A stretch of DNA of 64,000 nucleotides from Cyrtodaria siliqua (GCA_037043455.1 JAWPHD010011509.1:19275-83274); one strand, 5' to 3'; shown: positions 10,970 through 22,456, counted from the first letter of the stretch. Notes: generated by a model from the sequence alone, not told the origin. Numbers and translations are program-made.

Positions 10970-12127
10970 GTAATATTTATAGCATAATTCTTTGAGTATA
11001 TGCGATTTAAACTGCTTCTCGAGGGCCGTAACCCAAGAGTGCAGTATAAATCGCATACGAGAAAAATGTGCTATAACTGTTTTGTACCAGATGCATTTAT
11101 CCAAGTACGCGCGTGCAAGAAGTTTAAGGGCGTTGCAGTTTTCAATAAACATAACAGCTCGATCCAATCAAGACATAGCATTATCACACAGCATGAGCAT
11201 GACCCATGTTTTGTATTAATTGTATATTATTGGGCAAATGCAATGTCAAGGAAGGTTTAGTCGGTTATGTGTACAGATTACAACTGCGCGCGCGTAAAAT
11301 TGAGTAGACCATGGTATATAAACTGACGAATCTGTCATTTATAGCACGGCTGAAATATACCGGCATTTATAGCACGCCTTCAGGTTTATGAAAATTATAT
11401 CATAAGCAAGAACAAAGGAAAACCATTAGAGCATGAGTTTTGCACGTGTACGGAGAGATAATGCACGAGCGTTAGCGAGTGCATTATCGTCCGTACACGT
11501 GCAAGACTCATGCTCTGTTGTATTTATACCACAATAACTAACATATGCTGTGTATATCCTCGGGTATTACACGATGCATAGTGTGTATTTAGGCTATTGT
11601 GGTATAATCAGTATTTGTACCATAGCTCCTTTGTTCTTGCTTATGATATAATTTTCATAAACCTGAAGGTCTGAGCCTAAACCGTGCTATAAATGCCGGT
11701 ATATATCAGCCGTGCTATAAATGACAGATATGGCAGTTATACCATGGTCTACTCAATTTTACGCACGCGCAGTTGTAATTTACAACACAGCTGTCAATCG
11801 AAACGACTACACCATTACCAAAACAGCACTCCTTGACATGGCATTTGCCCAATAATATACAAAGGCGATTGGCTACAATAATCAAAACATAGGTCATGCT
11901 CATGTCGCGTGTTAATGCTATGTCTTGATTGGATCGAGCTGTTAATTTTACTGAAAACTGCAACGCCCTAAAATTTCTTGCACATGCGTAGATGGATAAT
12001 GGCTATGGGTACAAAACATTTATAGCATACTTTTCTCGTATGCGATTTATACTGCACTCTCGGGCCTGCGGCCCTCGAGAAGCAGTATAAATCGCATATA
12101 CTCGAAAAAGTATGCTATAAATATTAC
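10970..12127. mobile_element. 1.16-kb fold-back element with nested hairpin
   Basis: The arms (about 10970-11405 and 11640-12127) are inverted copies. The markers ATGCGATTTAAACTGCTTCTCGAGGGCC, CAATCAAGACATAGCAT and ATTTATAGCACGGCTGA each return in inverted form on the other side. The centre holds a second palindrome (about 11430-11520, GAGCATGAGTTTTGCACGTG). ORFs in the arms mirror each other and have no known domain. Confidence 0.8.
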
Positions 12128-12522
12128 ATATCGCAACGTTGCTGCGTGAGTAATGTACACGAGGTTTTACATGCCGGCTGTCATGGTGACAGGTGCAATG
12201 TTTGTTTACCAATTTCAAGGAGATTATGCAAATGTATCTTATACCAGCTTGCCGATATACGTATATTGGCAGTTACGCAGATGGCATTTCTATAGAATAT
12301 ATGAGACGTTGTTTTCTTCTTCTTAACATATGCTTTCTTAATACGTATTAGAAAATCAACACACTGTGTTTACTTGTTTCTCTTTTTTTCCTTTAATGTT
12401 AATTTCTTTTAAGTTTAATTGATGAGGTTTGTTTCCAAGGAATCCTGTTTTCAGTAATATTTTTTCACTAATAATTTATCTTAAAAGATACTGCCATAAA
12501 TAACAAATATAATACATGTACT

Positions 12523-13185
12523 TACGGTGTCCTGTTAGAGCCATGTTACCATCGCATTTTACCATCGAGAATCAGCATCGGCCGATGGTCGATGGTAAGA
12601 TGCGATGGTCGATGGTAAGATGCGATGGTAAGATGCGATGGTCGATGGTAAGATGCGATGGTCGATGGTAAGATGCGATGGTAAGATGCGATGGTCGATG
12701 GTAATATGCGATGGTAAGATGCGATGGTCGATGGTAAGATGCGATGGTCGATGGAAAGATGCGATGGTAAGATGCGATAGTCGATGGTAAGATGCGATGG
12801 TAAGATGCGATGGTCGATGGTAAGATGCGATGGTAAGATGCGATGGTCGATGGTAAGATGCGATGGTCGATGGAAAGATGCGATGGTAAGATGCGATAGT
12901 CGATGGTAAGATGCGATGGTAAGATGCGATGGTCGATGGTAAGATGCGATGGTAAGATGCGATGGTCGATGGTAAGATGCGATGGTCGATGATCCATCGC
13001 ATCTTACCATCGACCATCGCATCTTACCATCGCAGTTTACCATCGACCATCGCATCTTACCATCGACCATCGCATCTTACCATCGCATCTTACCATCGAT
13101 CATCGCATTTTAGCATCGACCATCGACCTAGGTCGATGGTCGATGGTAAGATGCGATGGTAACATCGCCCTAACAGGACACCGTA
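12523..13185. mobile_element. inverted-repeat element filled with a GATGGTAAGATGC satellite
   Basis: Matching ends TACGGTGTCCTGTTAG (12523 and, inverted, ending at 13185) enclose ~600 bp of a 13/21-bp mosaic built from GATGGTCGATGG and TAAGATGCGATGG. The array runs in one orientation to about 12992, in the inverse orientation to about 13125, then switches back, so much of it can fold on itself. TA at each end suggests a TA duplication. The three long overlapping ORFs on the - strand are repeat translations and not genes. Confidence 0.8.
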
Positions 13186-13189
13186 TGTA

Positions 13190-14404
13190 ATGCTAATGCG
13201 TCGCCATTAAACAAAACAAAGCAACCATTAAAAGTAAGTATAAAAGTCCGGAACAGTAAATGTAGTTTTCACAGAACACAGTCAACCAAAATACGCTTTT
13301 AACTCTTTCACTGCCGAAGTCGAAAACATTGAGTTTTACGACCAGTGTAAACCCAGATCAATATGCTTATAATGTGAACGCTGGCCAGGGTTAACACTGT
13401 TCACCACTCAGCAAGAAAGTTTTCCGTAACACTTTATATATAAAATATTATCGGAAGTTTGAATTTAAATTTCAGCAGATCACGTTTGACATTTGGCAGC
13501 AGAAGGGTTAAACAAACAACAATGACAATGCCAATAAGGAGCAAGGCATGTGACATCACAAACACAAACTGGCCAGTTGTGTGTGTGGGTGTTGGGGTGT
13601 GTGGGGTAAACGATGTGCTAGATCGCACCAAACTCCACGCTTATCCTATTGTCATCCCAATAAAACGGGACAGTGTAAATAGAAAAACAAACACGGTAGC
13701 ATCAATATGCAATATAACACAACGATGATCATGTACCTATGAATATAAAAAGCAAATGTCAAGAAAGTCACAATGCAAGTACTCAATGGCTTCGCAGGAG
13801 CCAGATCAACAAGAGAACAAACAATTAAGGGTACGACAATACACGATTTAAGACAAACACCAAACGCTACCGTCCTTTGAGGATTTAGGTAGACGTCATC
13901 ATATGGTCAACGATTTTACCAAGTTTGCAAATCACGTCACATTAAAGGTCAGATTGTGACAGAAGAGTTTTTAAATTACGTTTATATTTTAAAAGCAGAT
14001 TAGGGTACGATAAAAACATTTTGCAAAGGTTTTTCGAAGTGTATGGTAACGGTTGCCCTGCTGGAGTAGCTTCTTAATTATAAAAAGATTACGAATATTG
14101 ATGTTCTCGACTCGACTACAAGCTCTAGTAAAACGAAAAAGTTAGCAAACATATATCCCATAAGAAGTTGCTCGGGAAACATCCCCATCCATGTGGTGAT
14201 AGTTAATAAATCAAAATTGAAATCATCCCTCTTGTCATATGTTTTGCTAATTATTTCTCTTTTTCAATAGAGAAGATGTAATAAGACGTATTTAACGCGG
14301 CAAATTTAAAAATGTTGATGTAATTAAATAGATATATTATACATCCAGTTATCAACATAGTCGTTACAACACCGTGGCGTTATATTTATAGGCAAATGAT
14401 GCTA
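13190..14404. other. no recognisable gene
   Basis: AT-rich sequence with a GT-rich patch at 13575-13605. Overlapping ORFs on both strands (13434-13728) have no known domain. I see nothing convincing. Confidence 0.45.
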
Positions 14405-14410
14405 AGTGTT

Positions 14411-15810
14411 TATGGCAAGCCAATTGTCCAATAATTACGTGAACCCAGGTTTACGGTCGAAAAACTAGGATTAACGATCGATAAACTAGGTTTTTCGAAC
14501 GTAAAAGCATGTTAACCTATACTTTCGAGCGAAAACATAGGATAACGTCCGTAAATCATAGTTCACGCTCGTAAACGTAGGTTTACGCTCGTAAACCCAA
14601 GTTCACGGTCGTAAACATAGGTTTACATTCGTAAACTATGGTTCACGCTCGTGAACCGCTCGTGAACTCCGGTTTACACTCGTAAACATAGGATAACGAC
14701 CGAAATTAATAGTTCAATCGAGAAACCTAGTTTATTAAACGTAAACCATGGTTTACGGTCGATATACTAGGATTATCAAAACAATTATGAATTTCGGGCG
14801 TGAACATGGGTTCACGATCGTGAACATATGTTTACGACCTTGAACCTATGTTTACGACCGTGAACTATAGTTTACGACCGTGAACCATAGTTTACGGCCG
14901 TGAACCATAGTTTACGAACGTGAACCTATGTTTATGAGCGTGAACCATAGTTTACGGACGTAAACCTATGTTTACAACCGTGAACTATAGTTTACGCTCG
15001 TAAACTATGGTTTACGCTCGTAAACATAGGTTCACGCTCGTAAACATAGGCTCACGTTCGTAAAACCGGGTTTATCGACTTGCAACTATGCTTTCGGACC
15101 GGTATCTGTGATTTACGAGCATAGACAATCACGACCGTGAACCATAGTTTACGAACGTGAACTATAGTTTACGAGCGTGAACCTAGGTTTACGATCGTGA
15201 ACCATAGTTTACGAACATGAACCTAGGTTTACGACCGTGAACTATAGTTTACGGACGTGAACCTATGTTTACGACCGTGAACCATAGTTTACGAAATGAA
15301 CCTATGTTTACGACCGTGAACTTGGGTTTACAAGCGTGAACCATAGTTTACGAACGTGAACCTAGGTTTACGTTCGATAAACTAGGTTTCTCGAACAAAT
15401 CTATGAGTTTCGGTCGATATCCTATGTTCACGAGCGTGAACCTATGTTCACGGTCGTAAACCCATATTTACGGTCGTAAACCCATGTTCACGGTCGTTAA
15501 CATAGGTTCACGTTCGTAAACTATGATTCACGTTCGTGAACCCAGGTTCACGCCCGTAAACATAGGTTCAAGCTCGTGAACTTAGGATAACGACCAAAAT
15601 TCTTAGTTCATCGAGAAACCTAGTTTATCGAACGTAAACATGGGTTCACGAGCGTAAACTATGGTTTACGCCCGTTATCCTATGTTTTCACTCGAAAATG
15701 TAAGTTAGTATTCGATAAACCTGGTTTTACGTTCGAAAAACCTAGTTTATCGATCGTTAATCCTAGTTTTTCGACCGTGAACGTAATTATTGGACAATTG
15801 GCTTGCCATA
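14411..15810. mobile_element. 1.4-kb element built of ~65 palindromic 20-bp units
   Basis: Inverted ends TATGGCAAGCCAATTGTCCA (14411 onward and ending at 15810) extend through ATAATTACGT and are flanked on both sides by AGTGTT (14405-14410 and 15811-15816), a perfect 6-bp duplication. The interior is a 20-bp periodic array, typically CGTGAACC.TA.GTTTACG.., in which both the joins (TTTACGNNCGTGAA) and the units (GTGAACCATAGTTTAC) are imperfect palindromes. There is no coding capacity. No described superfamily comes to mind. Confidence 0.85.
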
Positions 15811-15853
15811 AGTGTTAGCTTGTTTCTTATAGTAAATATTTATTATTCTATAC

Positions 15854-16356
15854 GGCTCTTGTTTCAGCCAAAGACGTTTTTGACATTTCAGATAAATTTC
15901 ATCAAGTACCTAAATAAGTTTTGTATCAATGAAACAGACATTTTAGTGGTAAATAACATACCTTTATTTTCTAAATCGGTTGCGAAATATAAATTAAAAG
16001 GGCATTTTCAATACAAAATTCTGCTGCATCAGACATGTGAAACATATTTTTTGAAAGTTGTATCCAAACATGGCTTATATGTGTAAGGTAAACGAAAATT
16101 AAGACACCCTGAAAGTGTTTAGCAAAATATTTAGGAACACTGAAGTTATTAGAGATGTCTTGAATTTCTGCTGTGCCAGCAACAAGAAGTTTACAAGCAT
16201 TTTGGCTGTAAAATATTTATTTCTCAACCGATTTTCAAAACCGATATATATTTTATTTAGCACTAAATATTCCAGTTACTAATATATATAATTTATGTAC
16301 GTATTTTTCAAATTGCTTATTTAATGCTGAAACACTTTTGGTTGAAACAAGTGCCC
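15854..16356. mobile_element. diverged relative of the element at 294
   Basis: The ends GGCTCTTGTTTCAGCCAAAG and (inverted) CTTTTGGTTGAAACAAGTGCCC match the end family of 294-843. The internal motif TTTTAGTGGTAAATAACA and the TAAAATATTTATTTCTCAACCG segment are also shared. The 98-codon ORF at 15790-16086 crosses the boundary with the palindromic element and is not a gene. Confidence 0.6.
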
Positions 16357-16535
16357 TAAAATAAAGGCTTTTATTCATCTTTGTAATTGTGGTTTGTTTC
16401 TGTGCGTGTTTTTGGTTGACTGTGGTCCTTGAATGCTACATTTCCTGTTCGACTTTTATATCAGCCTTTATTGAAATGGTAGTGCTAAATGTATCAAAGA
16501 AGGTGATATTTATTGTTCTTCATTTCAGGTCTTAA

Positions 16536-16881
16536 AGGGGGTACATCAGGATTTTTCTAGAAACATCTTAAATTATAAAAATATTCCAGTTCATGATAAC
16601 ACACTTATATCAATCAAAGTATGATGTTAGAACCATTTTGTTAATGTCTGAACTTTGAAAACACCATTTAGCTAGGGTGGATTCGGACGTAAAATGCTGA
16701 AATTAAGCCTGGTACGTCACCTAGGATAGCAAGTATTACTGTGAAGGATAAATTTCTTTGCAAATAAGGGATCATTTTAAGGCTCATTCATTATGTTTAG
16801 GACATTTAGAATAGAAAATATTAATATTTGTCAATTGTTAGTGGGACACCTAGACCCCATACAAATCCTGATGTACTCCCT
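16536..16881. mobile_element. 346-bp MITE with TTAA duplication (piggyBac-like)
   Basis: Inverted ends AGGGGGTACATCAGGATTT and (inverted) AAATCCTGATGTACTCCCT are bounded by TTAA on each side (16532-16535 and 16882-16885). TTAA targets and AGGG-type ends fit non-autonomous piggyBac elements. It lies in the presumed intron just upstream of the galaxin-like exon. Confidence 0.75.
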
Positions 16882-16999
16882 TTAAACGCCAAGTACGTTT
16901 TGGTTTAAGGCACACACGTTTCATCTATGTTTGGGTATTTTGTCTATACCTTTTATAAGACAACACTTACAACCTAAGCTTTGCTTTATTATATTGCAG

Positions 17000-19194
17000 T
17001 CTTTTGTGGTAACACAATATACAATCCAAAAACAAATTTATGTTGCGGAGGAAAACTTCAAACGAATGAGGGACTAATGAGACGATGCTGCGGTACGAAA
17101 AGTTACGACGCAACCATTGATATGTGCTGTACCGGTACAATCATCAAAAAAAATGGCAAGCTACCAAAGTGTTGCGGAAGTGTGTCGTGTGATTGGGCCA
17201 TAGACATGTGCTGCAAGGGAAACGTCATAAACAAAAACGGAAGTTTACCTATGTGTTGTGGAGGATTAGCTATGGACGGCGCTGATGAATTATGCTGTAA
17301 AGGAGTTTTGCAGCCGAAGAATTTGCAGTCGAAGATTCGAACTCTTCCTCGTTGCTGTGGTAGCGTAGTCTACGACGCCACTACACATCTATGCTGTAAA
17401 GGATCGCTACAGGGACGAGTAAGCTCGGTGGCGAAATGCTGCCAAACGGAAAGTTATAATCCATCCAAACAAGTGTGCTGTAAAGGGATTGTCAGTCGAA
17501 AGAAAGGCGAGAGACCTAGCTGCTGCGGGACAAAGGTTTATGACGCTGTGAAACAAATCTGCTGTAAGGGAACTCTGTCCAAAAGATATGACGCAGGCAC
17601 TAGGTGTTGTGGGAATGTAACTTACACACGGTTTACGTCTATGTGCTGCAAAGGTGTTATACAGACGAAGACGGGCCTGATTCCGCGGTGTTGTAATGAT
17701 ATTGTTTACGACACGACTGTAAAGATTTGCTGCAAGGGAAACGTCTTCAAGAAGAACGGTATCCTACCCAAGTGCTGCAACGATACGATGATTGACTTTC
17801 ACAAACAGTTATGCTGTAACGGCAATGTCAACGATATGCTGTCAACCAGCAGTAGGTGTTGTAATGATACGCGATACGACATGTTGAGCCAGCTATGCTG
17901 CAATGGGACAATAAGGGGCAAAAAAGGACAACGTCCAACATGCTGTAATAAAAAAATTTACGATGCTACTAAACAGATATGCTGCGGAGGAAAACTGTCC
18001 AACGTCAATGGTGCAAAGCCCAAATGCTGTGGAACTAAATCTTATGACGCAGCGTTTGCACTTTGCTGTGAAAATAAAGTCCGGCTTATGAAAGGATCAA
18101 TATCTAAATGCTGTTTGAAGAACTCATATGATGTAGCGATTACACAATGTTGCGATGGTAAAATTGTAAAAATACAAGGAGCCACACCAGCTTGCTGCGG
18201 AAAAACTCCATACAACGAAAATGAATTCATGTGTTGCAATGGCAGGCTAAGAAGCAAAATGTATTTACAGGTTCCATTATGTTGCGGAAAGCTAATTATG
18301 GATGGGGTGAAATCAATTTGTTGCGCGAATATTACCATTTCTAAGAAGTACAATACATCCGCTTGTTGTGGAGCGATGCAATACAACGCCGTATCTCAAA
18401 TGTGCTGTAGCGAAACGGTTTGTGAACAAGTGGGATCAAAGTCAATGTGTTGTGGTACCAAGTCGTACGACGATGCGACGAAAATATGTTGTTTGGGCCA
18501 TTTACGAAATAGGTTTGGGAAACAACCGATGTGCTGCGGAACAGTCTCATGTGACGCCGTAACCAGTCTATGTTGCGATGGTGAAGTGCAGACTCGCTCT
18601 GGAGAAAAACCGGCATGCTGTGAGTTTAAGAGCTATGATGCAGCTACCCACTCCTGTTGCATGGATAACGTCGTGTCTAAGACAGGCTTCAACATTCCTG
18701 CTTGCTGTAGGAATGCATTGTACGACATGGTAAATACGAAATGTTGTGGAGGAAGTTTATACCCGACGTGGAATCTAACACGATCTGAATGCTGTGCGGA
18801 TAAATCATACGATAGGCTTTACCACCTTTGCTGCTTGGGCGTCCTTCATAAAATAAAGGGTTCCTACCCAAGTTGCTGTGAAGATGAGATGTTCGATAAA
18901 GCTACACACACATGCTGCAATGGCATGATTAACAAAAACATCGGCAAAAACACAGAATGCTGTGGAGAGCACCCATTCAATGGCAATAGCCAACTGTGCT
19001 GCGATGGTGTCGTGCAACCTATGGTTGGCTATAACACACGTTGCTGTGGATCCGAATCATTCAACGCAGACAGGTTCATGTGTTGCAGCGGGGTGAAGTT
19101 GAAGAAAAAAGGAGCACTTCCAAAATGTTGTTCTACAAAGGCGTACGACGCCAAAGTCTTCGATTGTTGCGATGGGAAACTGAAAAGGAGGTAG
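17000..19194 (+). CDS. galaxin-like double-cysteine repeat protein, 3' terminal exon
   Basis: An open frame of about 731 codons ends at TAG 19192-19194. It consists of 26 tandem repeats of 28-29 residues, CC-G-x3-Y-D-x5-C-C-x-G-x(10-14), giving about 51 Cys-Cys pairs. The first repeat opens with F-C-G instead of CC. This is the galaxin pattern, known from coral skeletal matrix and found in other animals including molluscs. The role is presumably extracellular structural matrix, held together by disulfides. The frame runs through a splice acceptor (TTATTATATTGCAG ending at 16999), so the true exon starts at 17000 in phase 1 and the signal peptide must be on an upstream exon. No lesion is visible, so the exon looks functional. 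Later repeats replace the G after CC with N, E, A or R. Opposite-strand ORFs are shadows. Confidence 0.9.
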
Positions 19195-19560
19195 TAATAT
19201 TGGCTATTAGCTGATACAGTTTACATTTTCTTTCAAATACATTCGACATTTGTTCCCTAATTTATCGTCTGTCCATCAAAAACAGATCCTTACCGATGAC
19301 AATATAGTCAGAAAAATATTAGGTGCAATGACAATGTATACAGCAAATTCCAATTTTGATTTAATGACAGGACAGAAAACTCGCTATAATATTTCAATAA
19401 CATATATATCAACGACATATTGAACCAGTTTGTTCAGATAGTCGGTCGTAAAATTATTACAATTCCAAATTTAAAAGCTTGACAACATATTTGTGTTTTT
19501 GTCTTCTATATTGTTCTATTGATGGGTTCGATTTCAAAATAAAAGTATATTCTCTGTGTA
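19195..19560 (+). other. 3' UTR of the galaxin-like gene
   Basis: AT-rich sequence from the stop codon to a short distance beyond the AATAAA at 19538-19543. No further exon is apparent. Confidence 0.6.
19538..19543 (+). terminator. poly(A) signal AATAAA
   Basis: A canonical AATAAA lies about 345 nt after the galaxin-like stop codon and is followed by T/GT-rich sequence (TCTCTGTGTATTATTGTATATTG). This is a plausible 3' end for the transcript. Confidence 0.6.
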
Positions 19561-19805
19561 TTATTGTATATTGTATTTATTACTAACATAATGCTCTATG
19601 TGTTAATCAACTTAATTACTGATTTATTTATTTCTATTATATTTTGATGCTCACATTTATGTTCTGCATAATAAACCTCTGGTCAAAGGCTTTCTCGACT
19701 GCAATGTTATACTATCTTATACGTCTTCTATGAATCGGTGTTGGAAGAAGAGTGAGGGTTGTTGGCACATAGGGCATACAACTCTTGTACAATCGCTTTT
19801 ATATT

Positions 19806-19991
19806 TAAGAAATAACATATTTCCAGCGGGTTTATATACTTATAAATATATTATTATACCTGGTGGGCGGAACTTGAAGTTCATCGATACCAAGATCCGT
19901 ATGCCCGCAGTTTCGATGTGTTTCAAGTCCCAAACACCAGGTTTTGATCGCGCTCAATATAAACCCGCTGGAAATATTTTATTTCTTATCT
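19806..19991 (+). repeat. palindromic head of the dispersed repeat, copy 2
   Basis: AAGAAATAACATATTTCCAG with CGGGTTTATAT at the left returns inverted at the right (AATATAAACCCGCTGG). This is the same ~185-bp palindrome as at 1463 and 20269. The 87-codon ORF across it is a by-product. Confidence 0.75.
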
Positions 19992-20268
19992 AACATGCAG
20001 TTTTATGTATCATGAAACACATTTTGTCGAGAGATTGCACACAATACAAACAAATTCTCACAACTTACATTTTACGCCTATCTCTCAACATTAAATGAGA
20101 AGAATATACAGCTTCATTCTATCTAAATGCGTTGTTGGAACGTAGCGTCGCTTAAAATAACGCATTTCCTTGCGTTGTTGTTTTGCATCTGACATTTAAA
20201 ATGACGTCTCAACGGTTAACGTGTTTTCTGGCGTTTAAAATGACGTCTTAACGGTTGACGTACATGAT

Positions 20269-20760
20269 ATTTAAGAAATAAAATATTTCCAGCGGGTTTA
20301 TATTGTCCCAGATCAAAATCTGGTGGGCAAGACTTGAAGTTCATCGATATCAAAGGCCGTAGGTGTGTTTCAAGTCCCAAACACCAGGTTTTGATCTCGC
20401 ACAATATAAACCCGCTGGAAATATTTTATTTTTTATATGACATGGATTTTTGTGTAGTTTATATGCACATTTTCGAGAGATTGAACTTAATACAAACACA
20501 TTCTCCCAACTTACATTGTACGTCCGTCTCTCAGTACAAAACGAAGAAAATATACAGCTTTATCGTGTTGCGAACAGTTAAATGTGTTGTTTGGCTTTAA
20601 ATAACGTAATCGTTGTTTTGGACGTTTTCCGACCTGGAAAGTCGTTTAAAATGACGTTCTAACGGTTGAAGGACGTGACGTCAGAGGTTTTATAGCTTTT
20701 TCAAAACCTCCTTTGTAGCCAATCAGCACTGAGTATTTTCATAAACCATGTTAGATAGCT
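20269..20760 (+). repeat. dispersed repeat copy 3
   Basis: The palindromic head (20269-20438) is followed by GAGAGATTGAACTTAATAC, CGTCCGTCTCTCAG and GACGTGACGTCAGAGG. It matches 1463-2420 in the same orientation but lacks that copy's ~420-bp hairpin-bearing segment. Confidence 0.8.
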
Positions 20761-21533
20761 TTTTTTCAGACCACGACAATAACCAATCGACATTGAGTAT
20801 TTTAATAAACCATGTTAGATGCCGTTATATAAATGTATTTCATAATATTTATATAACAAACGGGGAATGTCATCAGATGACTTCATATAATGTTCAACGA
20901 TGATATACGAGTCCCTCGATTACAAAGTTGGAACATCGATAGTGTTATTCTTAAATAAAGTTTCCTTTTAAAAGGAACGGCTTGCCTTGTTAGTTAACTA
21001 TAATAAGTAGGTAGGGGCAAAAGGGGAATCTCATAACACAATTCGTTTCTGTACTGTTAAGATAACAACATTTCTCTAATAACAGCATAACAAATCTTGT
21101 AATATCAATAACTTTGACACCAATGTGTCAACCTATAAAATAGTGGACCCGTCCAAGGTTGAATCAGTAGACTGCTTCACTATGCATGTCCATGTTCACT
21201 CAAGCCTTAGTCGTGGAGCAGTCTATTTTTGGAAGTATCATTTGAGCTAAGGTAAATCAAATCGACAACTCTACATTTAGATTCTATTATTAATGTATTC
21301 TGTTTCAATTAAAAACAAATATACTAATACATACACAAAGAAGGACATTTAACATTAAATACTACATCTGTTCATGTACACACTCATTAACAAATGATGT
21401 TATATCTAAAGACATTATCATCAACGTGTCAACAAACGTGTCAACCCTATCTTCGGAAGTGGATCATTCTTTGGCGGGAAAACTTACACAACCGAAAAAG
21501 GCGTCTATCTGTGTAGATGAAGAACAAGCTCCA
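20761..21533. other. no recognisable gene
   Basis: AT-rich spacer. CATGTTAGAT repeats near 20745 and 20812 belong to the tail of the preceding repeat. Nothing else is identified. Confidence 0.45.
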
Positions 21534-21542
21534 GTCAGTCAG

Positions 21543-22097
21543 TAGTCTCTATCATCCAATCCTCTCGCGAGACTTCTCTTAAAGAAGTCCACACGATGGT
21601 CTGGAGTAAAGCTTCTTTAAAATTTGTGCATCAAAACGAGATGTGGACAAAAACAAATCACCGGCCTCTGATTGGTCAACTTCAGTTTGTTATGGAAATC
21701 TATGGGAATCACCCCCTACGTCATGACGGCGTCAAAAATTACGTGACGTTACGCGCAATGTTGTGCAATAAAATTACCCCAAACAAAGTCAGCGGATCAC
21801 GATTAATGCTAAAAACTAAATTTTAAACACGATTTTGTAAGATTATATTATGTTTTTAGAGAAACTACAATAAAAAGAAGTTTATTGTATAATTAATAAG
21901 GACGTACACACATCCCATTGGAACTAATGCTGCGCGTAATACAACGTGCAGTTTGATGTTGCAGTGAAAATGACGTCACGTCGAGGTCAGTTTTGATGTT
22001 TGGCGCCGTCTATCGGTCAACCATTTTAATGAACCACGAGTCCAGACGCTCGCTAGCGCTCGCAGTCAGCTTGAGTGTGTCTGGATGATAGAGACTA
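21543..22097. mobile_element. 555-bp element with perfect 9-bp target duplication (Mutator-like size)
   Basis: Inverted ends TAGTCTCTATCATCCA and (inverted) TGGATGATAGAGACTA are flanked by GTCAGTCAG on both sides (21534-21542 and 22098-22106). A 9-bp duplication suggests a Mutator-type mechanism, but the target itself is a GTCA repeat, so the length is uncertain. The right half recurs inverted at 23371-23575, and the left half is related to an inverted copy at 43085-43410. The 76-codon ORF inside has no known domain. Confidence 0.7.
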
Positions 22098-22264
22098 GTC
22101 AGTCAGAGAACCAGACTAAACGGAAACAAGCGTCTATCAGTGTAGAAGATTCCCAGGGAACCAGCTATTACTTCCGCTGAAAAACCGAAATGAGTATATC
22201 GGCTAGCACCTGAAAGTGCAAGCCAAACAAGTTATATACCGATGAACAATGAAAACGCACCAGT

Positions 22265-22456
22265 AGATTTTATGGGTTGTATTGCTAAAGTAATTCATAA
22301 TAAGTGCATATTTTGAAATTGAAGGATATTAATAAACAATTGCAAACACTGATTGCCTTAAATTTCCTGAACATGTTGTATCATTAAATTTCAAACAAAA
22401 CATGCTCTTATTATTATAAATTACTTTAGCAATAACATTTAACACCCATAAAATGC
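22265..22456. repeat. ~190-bp palindromic repeat
   Basis: The left arm TTTTATGGGTTGTATTGC plus TAAAGTAATTCATAATAAG pairs with the right arm ending CCCATAAAA. This is a small fold-back MITE-like unit with no coding capacity. Confidence 0.7.

Noticed and set aside
12546..13162. Three long overlapping - strand ORFs (141-174 codons) and one + strand ORF
   Set aside because: They are translations of a GATGG/TAAGATGC satellite open in several frames. No domain, and identical motifs occur in every frame.
14411..15810. Polinton-derived element because of its 6-bp duplication
   Set aside because: The ends do not start with AG or resemble Polinton termini, and there is no coding sequence. Duplication length alone is not enough.
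16981..16999. TTG start giving M-L-Y-Y-I-A-V as the galaxin-like N-terminus
   Set aside because: This stretch is intronic polypyrimidine ending in a splice acceptor. There is no ATG, and the protein needs a signal peptide from an upstream exon.
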